Source: CAZUNO01 sp964621445 [NCBI: Candidatus Hadarchaeota archaeon]
GTDB taxonomy: Archaea > CAYQAE01 > CAYVLA01
DNA: 64,000 bases
Assembly (NCBI GenBank): GCA_964621445.1
Contig: CAZUNO010000012.1
Location: 1 to 64,000 of the forward strand
Direction: 5' to 3'
The stretch's first letter is position 1, and every line of letters starts with the position of its first letter. This document shows, one piece after another, positions 35,157 to 42,338 of this stretch. The notes below the pieces were generated by a model. The model saw nothing but the letters and a program-made list of their open reading frames with translations. It made no database searches and was not told the DNA's origin. The position numbers and the translations under genes are program-made.

Positions 35157-35777
35157 CTATTCCTCCATTACCACAACTCTAGCTGGAGCTGCATCTATAC
35201 CCTCTATTCTAAGTGGGAGGGCAATTAATGTCACCTCGTCTTCCGTGATACGGTCCAGGCCGATCACGTTCTCAATCTGGCACCCGCCCGCTCCCAGGAT
35301 GACGTTATGGACATTCAGGGTAAGGGGCAGGTCTACCACCAAAGCCCGCACCCCTTTCTCCACCAGAAGCTTCGCGAAACCGGTAGTGACCCGGGGAAAA
35401 TCATCATAGTAGTCATCCTGACCCCAGTGTTCATACCATCCGGTATCCAATATGATCCTCTCTTGATCGATCATACCGGGGGCCACGTCCCCTCTATCGA
35501 TTTCCTCATTGGGTTCCACATCAACCCTAAGCACCCTTGCTGGGCCGATCAGATTTTGAAGGGAAATCCGATCAATGGGGGTCCCTCCCTCTATCATATG
35601 CAAAGGGGCATCGATGTGGGTGCCAGAATGACTTCCCATTACAATTCTGCTCGTGCGGCAATCAACTTCCTCGTAGTTTCCCTCTTGGGATACCTTAACG
35701 CGCACGTGGTCCGGCCTCGGGAACCTGAACATGTCCGTGGTTACGGGGACGGAAATGTCGATAATCTTCAAAGCCAA
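35157..35777 (-). CDS. Cyclase family protein (kynurenine formamidase-like)
   Basis: 206 residues. Metal-binding motif SHSGTHIDAPLH is characteristic of the cyclase/KynB family, with DTGWYEHWG later and a C-terminal RVVVMEE. These enzymes hydrolyse N-formyl or cyclic amides. First gene of the four-gene catabolic operon that follows cysS on the same strand. Confidence 0.88.
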   Translation of the reverse strand: MALKIIDISVPVTTDMFRFPRPDHVRVKVSQEGNYEEVDCRTSRIVMGSHSGTHIDAPLHMIEGGTPIDRISLQNLIGPARVLRVDVEPNEEIDRGDVAPGMIDQERIILDTGWYEHWGQDDYYDDFPRVTTGFAKLLVEKGVRALVVDLPLTLNVHNVILGAGGCQIENVIGLDRITEDEVTLIALPLRIEGIDAAPARVVVMEE

Positions 35778-35852
35778 TCACCGGGTGTTCTGCTCAGATG
35801 ATAACTCTCTTAAGGTTTTTGTAGATCAAGGCAGCTCTCTTAAAAATCAAAA

Positions 35853-37253
35853 TCAGGAGGCTCTGGACCACTTTGTTCCCCAATCCGTGTCCTCGATTAT
35901 TAATCCATCCTCCTCTAATTCCGATCGAAGGTTATCCGCGGTCTCCCAGTCCCTCATTTCTCTGGCCCTTTCACGTTCACGTATCTTCCTCGTCTGCTCT
36001 GCCGTCAGGTTTGGAGGTTCTGGAAATTGAAGACCGAATACTGATGCAAATCGATCGAATGCCTCTTTGCACTTGCCTAAAACCTTCTCGTTCCTAGCCT
36101 CCTGTAGATAGCCATTAATGGACTTTGCAAGTTCATGGAAAACACCGAGGGCCAGAGGGGTGTTGAAATCGTCGTCCATGGCATCCCTGAACCTTTTCTC
36201 AAAATCCGCCATCTCCTCCATCATCTCTTCTTCGGATTCATTTGATGTTCTAAGTGCGAAGTTCAGATTCTGGTATGCGTTTAGAAGCCGCTGACAGTTG
36301 TTCTCTGCATTCTCGATCGTCTCCTGCGTGTAATCCAGTATCCTTCTATAATGGGTAGAAGCGAACATATACCTCAACACGTTCACCGAGTACCTATCCA
36401 ACACATCATCTATCCTCACAATATTTCCCAGCGACTTGCTCATCTTCTCTCCGTCGACCATGAGGTGCTGTCCGTGAAGCCAGTATCTCACAAAGGTCTG
36501 ACCGGTATATGACTCGCTCTGAGCGATCTCGTTCTCGTGATGAGGGAAAACCAGGTCAACTCCACCCGTGTGAATGTCGATGGTTTTTCCCAGGTATTTC
36601 ATGGACAGGGTTGAGCATTCCATGTGCCACCCAGGACGTACCTTCCCCCATGGAGAATCGAAAAATATACCCCTTTCTATCTCTGAATCCGTGGATCTCT
36701 TTAGCAGCACGAAATCCCGGGGGTTATTTTTCCCATATTCATCAACATCGACCCTGGCCCCGACCCTCACCTGGTTCAAATCCACCCCGGAAAGCTTGCC
36801 GTAATCATGGAATTTTGATATGTCAAAGTAAACGCTGCCCTTGCTTTCATAGGCATATCCCTTCTCCACAAGTACCTCCACTATATCGATCATGGATTGG
36901 ACGTTTTCGGTTGCTCGGGGATACTTCTCTGCTGGCAGGATATTCAGCCGGTCCAGACCCTCAAAAAATATCTGTTCATATCTCCTGGTGTAATCCTCCA
37001 ATTTTTCCCCCATTTCAGCAGATCTCTGAATCGTCTTGTCATCGATATCGGTAATATTCACCACCTGGTGAACTTCATATCCTGAGAACTCCAGGTACCG
37101 ACGTATGTTATCATTCATTACAAAGCTCCTGTAGTTCCCAAGATGCGGCTCATCATAAACGGTCGGGCCGCAGCAATACATGGTTACCTGGCCTTCCTTT
37201 AGGGGCGAAAATTTCTCCTTTTCTCTAGATAACGTGTTGTATACCTTGAGCAT
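35853..37253 (-). CDS. cysS: Cysteinyl-tRNA synthetase
   Basis: 466 residues, class I. CGPTVYDEPHLGNYRS holds the HIGH-type motif and a zinc cysteine; WHMECSTLSMKYLG supplies further zinc ligands with the HHENEIAQSE segment; KMSKSLGN is the KMSKS loop. It charges tRNA-Cys directly, so the lineage does not depend solely on SepRS. The upstream 50 bases hold a probable promoter. Confidence 0.96.
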   Translation of the reverse strand: MLKVYNTLSREKEKFSPLKEGQVTMYCCGPTVYDEPHLGNYRSFVMNDNIRRYLEFSGYEVHQVVNITDIDDKTIQRSAEMGEKLEDYTRRYEQIFFEGLDRLNILPAEKYPRATENVQSMIDIVEVLVEKGYAYESKGSVYFDISKFHDYGKLSGVDLNQVRVGARVDVDEYGKNNPRDFVLLKRSTDSEIERGIFFDSPWGKVRPGWHMECSTLSMKYLGKTIDIHTGGVDLVFPHHENEIAQSESYTGQTFVRYWLHGQHLMVDGEKMSKSLGNIVRIDDVLDRYSVNVLRYMFASTHYRRILDYTQETIENAENNCQRLLNAYQNLNFALRTSNESEEEMMEEMADFEKRFRDAMDDDFNTPLALGVFHELAKSINGYLQEARNEKVLGKCKEAFDRFASVFGLQFPEPPNLTAEQTRKIRERERAREMRDWETADNLRSELEEDGLIIEDTDWGTKWSRAS

Positions 37254-37304
37254 TACATCCCTCCGATGAGGGGAATCTCATTATATGTTTTGGAGACTCC
37301 ACGT

Positions 37305-37508
37305 TCAAAAATGGGTCCGGGGCCTAAAGCCGGGCACTACCTCTTTTACCGGTAAGGGAACTCCATTCCTCACGTAGTTCATAGTAGATCGGCCCAAATC
37401 CCAGGCTGACAACCACCACCGCCAAAAGACCTCCCAGTATAGGAACCCAGAACAGGAGGATGCTAAAAGAAACATGGAAAGAGCGATTATTAACAGAATC
37501 TCCTTCAA
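37305..37508 (-). CDS. Possible small membrane protein, reading frame unclear
   Basis: The TTG-initiated frame gives 67 residues with a hydrophobic N-terminus (LLIIALSMFLLASS) but a tail rich in Trp and Cys. In the minus-strand frame two bases over, the same DNA encodes a more convincing membrane helix (ILLFWVPILGGLLAVVVVS) followed by FGPIYYELREEW, ending near 37327, but with no standard start. A frameshift joining the two would give a two-helix protein. I do not recognise a family. Confidence 0.35.
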   Translation of the reverse strand: MKEILLIIALSMFLLASSCSGFLYWEVFWRWWLSAWDLGRSTMNYVRNGVPLPVKEVVPGFRPRTHF

Positions 37509-37678
37509 TTTATCACAACCCCGTGAGCGAGACTTGAATCAAACAGGCGTGAGGGATTCCCGCCCCTTTCATTGACAAAGTTTGGCTTTTGGGTGACTCC
37601 TAACGAATTGGCGGTAATCAAACATCAACTGCCCTCTTGAAACCGAATGCTCCCTTACGGCTACACAGGCGTTTGTGA

Positions 37679-39346
37679 TCAAATATCCCCTGGCTCGATA
37701 ATCGAAGCCCCCCTAATGGGTTTAACTACCTCGCAAAAAGGTGACAGACCCCGAGGTTCATAATAGCGCTCCTTCATCTCCCTTAGCAGGGAATCCACCG
37801 CCCCACGCTCGGCAAGGATCCTTATCGACCCCCCAAAGCCAGCCCCGGTCAAGCCGGCTCCCAACACCCCGGTAACGGAATTTGCTATGTCCACCATCTC
37901 ATCCAACTCCGGAGAGCTGCATCCATAACCGCCGGACTGGAGGTGTATCTGGGCCCTTCTGGCCCTCTTCTCCTCGCCGCTATTCAGATCGGCAATTAGC
38001 CCTCCAAGATACTCATCACTAACCGTGTTGTCCAAGGGCCTCCACCTCTCTTCCTGATCATCGTATGACACCACCCGGTCACCATCGTGCTCGATGGACA
38101 TCAATCTCCCCACCTCCTCAATATCCCCGGAACGGACCACATCCGCGAATATCCTACCCCTTTCACATTCCGAAATTCCAAACAAGGCCACTGAACGTAT
38201 GCGATAGCCTCTGTCCGGTGGTTTATGGGTACGGAAGATCCGCTCCAATTTATTCTTTTGACACGGGAATCTCCCCAATAAGTCCTCCCTGGTTGCCCTG
38301 GTCGGAAGGGCTAGAACCATCCTATAGATATCCTCCAGTGGAATTCTTAGAGGGTTTATATCCCTAAGATGTTCGGTCCTGCGGATGAGTCCATCATCCA
38401 AGCCGAGATCCCTCATGGCCTCCTTAGCCAGGATCAGTACCATGTTATAGGCGGCTATCGTCTGGTTATAAGCATCCAGAACCTCACCCGCCTTATGCGC
38501 CGATTTTCTGGAATCACATACCACTATGCTGTATCCGTTGGGAAGAGGAATATACTCCTCGACTTTGAAGGGAAAGAACCGAAGATGGGATATCCTTTCC
38601 GGCAGGCATACTAACATGGCCGCGTGATCTCCGGCCCCGCCCCTGGTACCAACATACCATTCCGCCTCTCCACAGAGTTCCACCAGTTCCTCCTTCCCAA
38701 TATCCAATTGATTTACGGCCAGGGTCAATAAACTGGATATCACCACCATGGCGGAAGAAGATGATAGACCCGAGGATCTGGGGATGTCCCCGTAAAAGGC
38801 CACATCCATGCCCTTCAAGCTAATATCTGAAAACCTTCTCTGCAATCGAAGAACCGCGGCCTTCACATAATTGGACCAATCACTCTGCTGCTCGGACACC
38901 CTTTTCATAACCGGATCTGAATTCAGGTAATCAAGCCAGCTTGACCCTTCACCTATCTCCATCTCATCTCCAATGGAGAAATTCCGGTCAGGGAAACGGT
39001 CGCTCCTGACATCAGTAATTCTTACGATGTCATCGGCTCTTTTGGCAGCCGCTGCCAGGATCTCACGGCTATGCGTAACGTAGTTCACATAGCCCCCTCG
39101 ATGCTCCACGTGCATCCCCATCAAATTTACCCTACAGGGACATCTGGCCAGGAATACAGGGCGATCGGTTCCAAATCTATCCTCGAAATGGTTCAATAAT
39201 TCCCCAAAACTGGAAATCTTGTCCTTCACAATCCCGTTATCCCCATAGACAGCCGCTAAAACGGAATTCAACCCTCCCCCTAATTGACCTCTCCACCAAA
39301 TGATATCTCTAGAAGCAGGCAAATAATCACCATAGGAAGATGGCAA
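37679..39346 (-). CDS. GHMP sugar kinase, galactokinase-like
   Basis: 555 residues. The galactokinase-type signature is RCPCRVNLMGMHVEHRGGYVN, the ATP loop is GDIPRSSGLSSSSAMVV, and motif 3 is GLTGAGFGGSIRIL. The protein is longer than typical galactokinase (about 350-400), with about 65 extra N-terminal residues and an expanded middle. It resembles the eukaryotic GalNAc/galactokinase branch. It phosphorylates a sugar at C1, probably galactose or an amino sugar. TTG start; no obvious operon partner. Confidence 0.85.
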   Translation of the reverse strand: MPSSYGDYLPASRDIIWWRGQLGGGLNSVLAAVYGDNGIVKDKISSFGELLNHFEDRFGTDRPVFLARCPCRVNLMGMHVEHRGGYVNYVTHSREILAAAAKRADDIVRITDVRSDRFPDRNFSIGDEMEIGEGSSWLDYLNSDPVMKRVSEQQSDWSNYVKAAVLRLQRRFSDISLKGMDVAFYGDIPRSSGLSSSSAMVVISSLLTLAVNQLDIGKEELVELCGEAEWYVGTRGGAGDHAAMLVCLPERISHLRFFPFKVEEYIPLPNGYSIVVCDSRKSAHKAGEVLDAYNQTIAAYNMVLILAKEAMRDLGLDDGLIRRTEHLRDINPLRIPLEDIYRMVLALPTRATREDLLGRFPCQKNKLERIFRTHKPPDRGYRIRSVALFGISECERGRIFADVVRSGDIEEVGRLMSIEHDGDRVVSYDDQEERWRPLDNTVSDEYLGGLIADLNSGEEKRARRAQIHLQSGGYGCSSPELDEMVDIANSVTGVLGAGLTGAGFGGSIRILAERGAVDSLLREMKERYYEPRGLSPFCEVVKPIRGASIIEPGDI

Positions 39347-39422
39347 GTGTTACGCTTGGATAACATCCCCAGGGTAACCAATTAATATCTTCTGCTCTCC
39401 ACAGATCCGGAGACTGTAGGAA

Positions 39423-40397
39423 ATGGTAACAAAAAACAGCCCAAATGATTCCTCCTTAAGCCTGAATGAAAAGGCCATGACCCTGGTTCAAAGACTTGTG
39501 GATAATGCCGCATATTACAAAGTTGAGATATCCCGTCTAAAGGATGGATCTACCCTCATAGATGGAGGTTTGGAGGGTCAGGGAGGGCTGAGAGCCGGGG
39601 AATTAATTGCGGAGATATCCATGGGAGGGCTAGGTTCGGTCGATCTCACCCGTTTGGATCTATTCGACCAGAAGTTCCCGGGCGTATATGTTTCTACCGA
39701 TCACCCGCTGCTTTCCTGCCTTCTTTCACAGCTAGCAGGCTGGTCCATCAAGGTTGGTAAATTTCGTGCGCTGGGATCCGGGCCTGCCCGAGCCCTGGCC
39801 CAAACCGAAGCAGTTTTCGATGAATACAGCTATCATGATGACCATTCGGAGGGCGTGCTGATCCTGGAGACCTCAAAAAAGCCCTCCCACAAGGTATCTA
39901 CATATGTCAGCAAGAAATGCAAAATCGACCCCAAGGACCTCTATATCGTGATTACCCCAACCTCAAGCCCCGCAGGAAACCTGCAGATCTGCTCCAGAAT
40001 CGTGGAGACCGGGATCCACAAGATGAACGAGCTGGATATCGACATCGGCATGATCCGATCGGGCATAGGTTCTTGCCCACTTCCCCCGCTCTGCAAAAAT
40101 GACCTCACCATGATGGGCAGGACCAACGATGCAATTCTCTACGGCGGTATTACCCATTACCAATCCCTCGCCAGCTTGGCAAGGGACAAAATTGAATCCA
40201 TCCCCTCCTGCTCATCCCCGGATTATGGGAAGCCCTTCGAGGAGCTATTCAAGGCCGCAGGTGGGGATTTCTACAAACTCGATCAGGGGTTATTCAGCCC
40301 GGCCCTGGTCCAGATAAACGATCTAGAAGAGGGAAGTTTTGACTCATCTGGCCTCGTAAACGAGGAGGTTCTGAAGGAGTCCTTCGACATCACCTAG
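39423..40397 (+). CDS. mch: Methenyltetrahydromethanopterin cyclohydrolase
   Basis: 324 residues, normal for Mch. Family segments: LNEKAMTLVQRLVDNAA, IDGGLEGQGGLRAGELIAEISMGGLG, and the later DAILYGGITHY. It interconverts methenyl- and formyl-tetrahydromethanopterin in C1 metabolism. It shows that the organism uses H4MPT as a C1 carrier, as in the archaeal Wood-Ljungdahl pathway or methanogenesis. No other pathway genes are in the window. The stop overlaps the convergent lysS gene by eight bases. Confidence 0.92.
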   Translation: MVTKNSPNDSSLSLNEKAMTLVQRLVDNAAYYKVEISRLKDGSTLIDGGLEGQGGLRAGELIAEISMGGLGSVDLTRLDLFDQKFPGVYVSTDHPLLSCLLSQLAGWSIKVGKFRALGSGPARALAQTEAVFDEYSYHDDHSEGVLILETSKKPSHKVSTYVSKKCKIDPKDLYIVITPTSSPAGNLQICSRIVETGIHKMNELDIDIGMIRSGIGSCPLPPLCKNDLTMMGRTNDAILYGGITHYQSLASLARDKIESIPSCSSPDYGKPFEELFKAAGGDFYKLDQGLFSPALVQINDLEEGSFDSSGLVNEEVLKESFDIT

Positions 40398-42045
40398 CAA
40401 CCTCAATAGCCCGTTGCAGTATATCGCTGACCGCTTCATTACCAAGTGCACTTACCAGCGGGCCAAACCTCGGGCCAGATTTCTTTTTCAGCACCAACCG
40501 GTAGAGGATTCGGAACATCCTTCCTGGTTTAACTCCATGATTCTTGGCTTCGCTAAAAATCGTGGACTGGATCTCGCCCGGTCCTGGGGAGGAGCGGATA
40601 CAGGAATTTATCCTCTCTAGGGCTGAAATTTCATTCTCAGAGAGCTGGGAAACGAAATCGCGGTCCGGAACCTCGGCTAATGTGAGAGCCTGATCGGGGA
40701 CATATGATTCCACCCAGCGAAGGCCGAACTGCAACCTCCTTCTTATGAACTCAACATCCTCACCGCTAAGTTCCTCACCGATTATACCCGATCTCTGAAG
40801 AGTTTCAAGTGCCTCCTGGATCTGGGTTTCCGGGTCGTATATCTGGGCAATTAATGAAGCGAAGGAGAAATCCACCATGGCAGGTCTCTTATCAGGGATA
40901 TCGCCGAGTTGCGAAATCTCATACAATCTGCTCATATGAGCTCTTTCTCGTTCATTTGAGGGAACCGTTATCCCGTAGTAGACATCGGCGTGGCGGTCAT
41001 AATCGGAATAGAGCCTGGGTAGACCGCGCCAGGTAAAGCTTCTGGTCTTCATTAACTTCTTGTTATAGAGAAAACGGAGTAGTTCCGGGGGAGCAACCTG
41101 CAGCCACTGGGATGGATAAACCACATTGCCAACTGATGCGCTCATCTTCTCTCCATCGATCATTAGATGCTCGTAGAAGAATGGCTCGGGCATGGGGTAA
41201 TCGAGTATTCGTTCCACGATCTCCCCGTTAACCCACCATGCGCTGGTTGGAACCTCGTACTCCTTTCCGCCACCTTCACAGGCCACGTTCCAGCGAGCCC
41301 ATTCACTGGCCCATTCTCCCTTCCAAAGTAGCTTGCCCTCGTCACTAGTGGCCTCCGCCTCCCCGATATATCCACAGCCACGGGCCGTGGTCTTTTCGAA
41401 GTCGTAATCCCTGCACTCGTATCTTACCTTCGTACCACGTAATTCAATTATTCGGGGGGTAATTATCTTTCCGCACTTGCTGCAGATCGGTTTCCAGGGG
41501 CTCCAGGTTTTAGAAAGTTCCGAATCCCGGTACTTACCCAGGATTTCCTTTACCTCGTCCACTTTTTGAAGGATACTCCTTATGTATGAGCTGAAAAAAC
41601 CCTTCTTGTACTGCTCACGCATGGAGAAGATATCCATCTCGTTGGACACGAATTTGTGAATAACGTCGAGGTATTCTTCCTGATGGTGCTCCGCGTAGGA
41701 TTGATGGCATCCCTGCGGGTCGGGAACATCGGTAACCGGTTTTCCAAGATAATCCTCATATTCCTTGGGAACCCCCCTTGGTATCTTTCTAAGAGGATCC
41801 ATATCCTCAGCTACCCAGATCATCCTGGCATCTACCCCTGCATCCTCCAGAGCTGTAACCACGGAATCCGCCCGAATGGTATCGCTAAGGCGTCCTATGT
41901 GGAGCACCCCTGATAGAGAGGCTGAGGATTTAACCACATACAGGTCCCTCTTCTCGACTGGCTTGTCCAGGAAATGAAAGCTACTTCTTTGAATTATGTC
42001 TGCGGCCTTCTGATCGGCCCAGAAGAGTGATTCCTCCATAAACAC
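40390..42045 (-). CDS. lysS: Lysyl-tRNA synthetase, class I
   Basis: 551 residues. HIGH motif in SGVLHIGRLSD, zinc-type CSKCGKI, and the KMSKS loop GEKMSASVGN. Class I LysRS occurs in most euryarchaea and some other archaea. The start is GTG 42045 or ATG 42039, with no strong ribosome site. It lies 28 bases after the 3' end of the tRNA-Met gene on the same strand, so the tRNA and lysS may be transcribed together. Confidence 0.95.
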   Translation of the reverse strand: MFMEESLFWADQKAADIIQRSSFHFLDKPVEKRDLYVVKSSASLSGVLHIGRLSDTIRADSVVTALEDAGVDARMIWVAEDMDPLRKIPRGVPKEYEDYLGKPVTDVPDPQGCHQSYAEHHQEEYLDVIHKFVSNEMDIFSMREQYKKGFFSSYIRSILQKVDEVKEILGKYRDSELSKTWSPWKPICSKCGKIITPRIIELRGTKVRYECRDYDFEKTTARGCGYIGEAEATSDEGKLLWKGEWASEWARWNVACEGGGKEYEVPTSAWWVNGEIVERILDYPMPEPFFYEHLMIDGEKMSASVGNVVYPSQWLQVAPPELLRFLYNKKLMKTRSFTWRGLPRLYSDYDRHADVYYGITVPSNERERAHMSRLYEISQLGDIPDKRPAMVDFSFASLIAQIYDPETQIQEALETLQRSGIIGEELSGEDVEFIRRRLQFGLRWVESYVPDQALTLAEVPDRDFVSQLSENEISALERINSCIRSSPGPGEIQSTIFSEAKNHGVKPGRMFRILYRLVLKKKSGPRFGPLVSALGNEAVSDILQRAIEVAR

Positions 42046-42078
42046 ACCAAAAATACTAGTCGCGGGTCCAAGATGCCG

Positions 42079-42099
42079 TTCGCCCCGGTTTTTACCGGT
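42079..42099 (-). other. tRNA-Met intron 4 (3' acceptor strand, 68/69)
   Basis: 21 bases. Hairpin CCGGT/ACCGG with loop AAAA. Bulge-helix-bulge: central helix CGCT/GGCG, bulges CCA and AAC. Cutting CC^A and AA^C restores TCCCGGC, which pairs perfectly with the 5' end of the tRNA. Confidence 0.88.
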
Positions 42100-42122
42100 G
42101 GAGCGGGGTTCGAACCCGCGAC

Positions 42123-42139
42123 TTCCGTCTCAAATGAGA
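42123..42139 (-). other. tRNA-Met intron 3 (variable loop, 45/46)
   Basis: 17 bases. Hairpin CTC/GAG (TCTC/GAGA) with loop ATTT. Central helix CCGG/ACGG with one mismatch, bulges AGT and AAG. Cutting AG^T and AA^G restores the standard AGGTC variable loop. This is the weakest of the four folds. Confidence 0.8.
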
Positions 42140-42147
42140 CTCCGGAT

Positions 42148-42202
42148 GTCCCAGTGACATGGCCGGTGAACCTATACTCGGTCTCCGTGCCCTAAGGTCT
42201 CC
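42148..42202 (-). other. tRNA-Met intron 2 (canonical 37/38)
   Basis: 55 bases. Central helix CTCA/TGGG, bulges TAG and ACA, inner helix GAGAC/GTCAC with one mismatch. Cutting TA^G and AC^A gives the anticodon loop CTCATAA between CCGGA and TCCGG. Confidence 0.88.
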
Positions 42203-42219
42203 TATGAGTCCGGCGCGCT

Positions 42220-42244
42220 CTCCGGTCGAACCTTGAGGTTCGAT
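42220..42244 (-). other. tRNA-Met intron 1 (D-loop, 20a/21)
   Basis: 25 bases. Hairpin TCGAACC/GGTTCGA with loop TCAA. Central helix CCGG/CCGG, bulges TTA and AGA. Cutting TT^A and AG^A restores the D-loop AGCCGGTTA with A14, G18-G19 and A21. Confidence 0.88.
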
Positions 42245-42297
42245 AACCGGCTGCGCCATCCCGGCATAGGTTCTCTGACGCGATGCCGGAAAAACGC

Positions 42298-42309
42298 ATA
42301 TAAATATAT
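42298..42309. promoter_or_regulatory. TATA-like element between tRNA-Met and radical SAM gene
   Basis: The run ATATAAATATAT is close to palindromic. It lies about 33-44 bases before the tRNA 5' end on the minus strand and about 30-40 bases before the radical SAM ATG on the plus strand. It may act in both directions. Confidence 0.5.
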
Positions 42310-42338
42310 CTGCATATTCACCTTCCACGAGGTTCATT

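Larger units (their letters stand above)
42074..42265 (-). tRNA. Elongator tRNA-Met(CAU) with four introns
   Basis: On the minus strand five exons (42265-42245, 42219-42203, 42147-42140, 42122-42100, 42078-42074) join into a 74-base tRNA. Its acceptor pairs GCCGGGA with TCCCGGC, followed by A73. The D-arm is GCGC-AGCCGGTTA-GCGC, the anticodon arm CCGGA-CTCATAA-TCCGG, the variable loop AGGTC and the T-arm GCGGG-TTCGAAC-CCCGC. Anticodon CAT is at 42206-42204. All invariant tRNA residues are present and every stem is fully paired only after splicing. CCA is not encoded. A tRNA-Ile2 (modified CAU) identity cannot be excluded, but the sequence is that of elongator Met. Confidence 0.93.

Noticed and set aside
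42074-42265. Class II tRNA (Leu or Ser) with a long variable arm
   Set aside because: The anticodon loop, D-arm and acceptor only make a proper tRNA after all four excisions; the result is a standard class I tRNA-Met with AGGTC variable loop.
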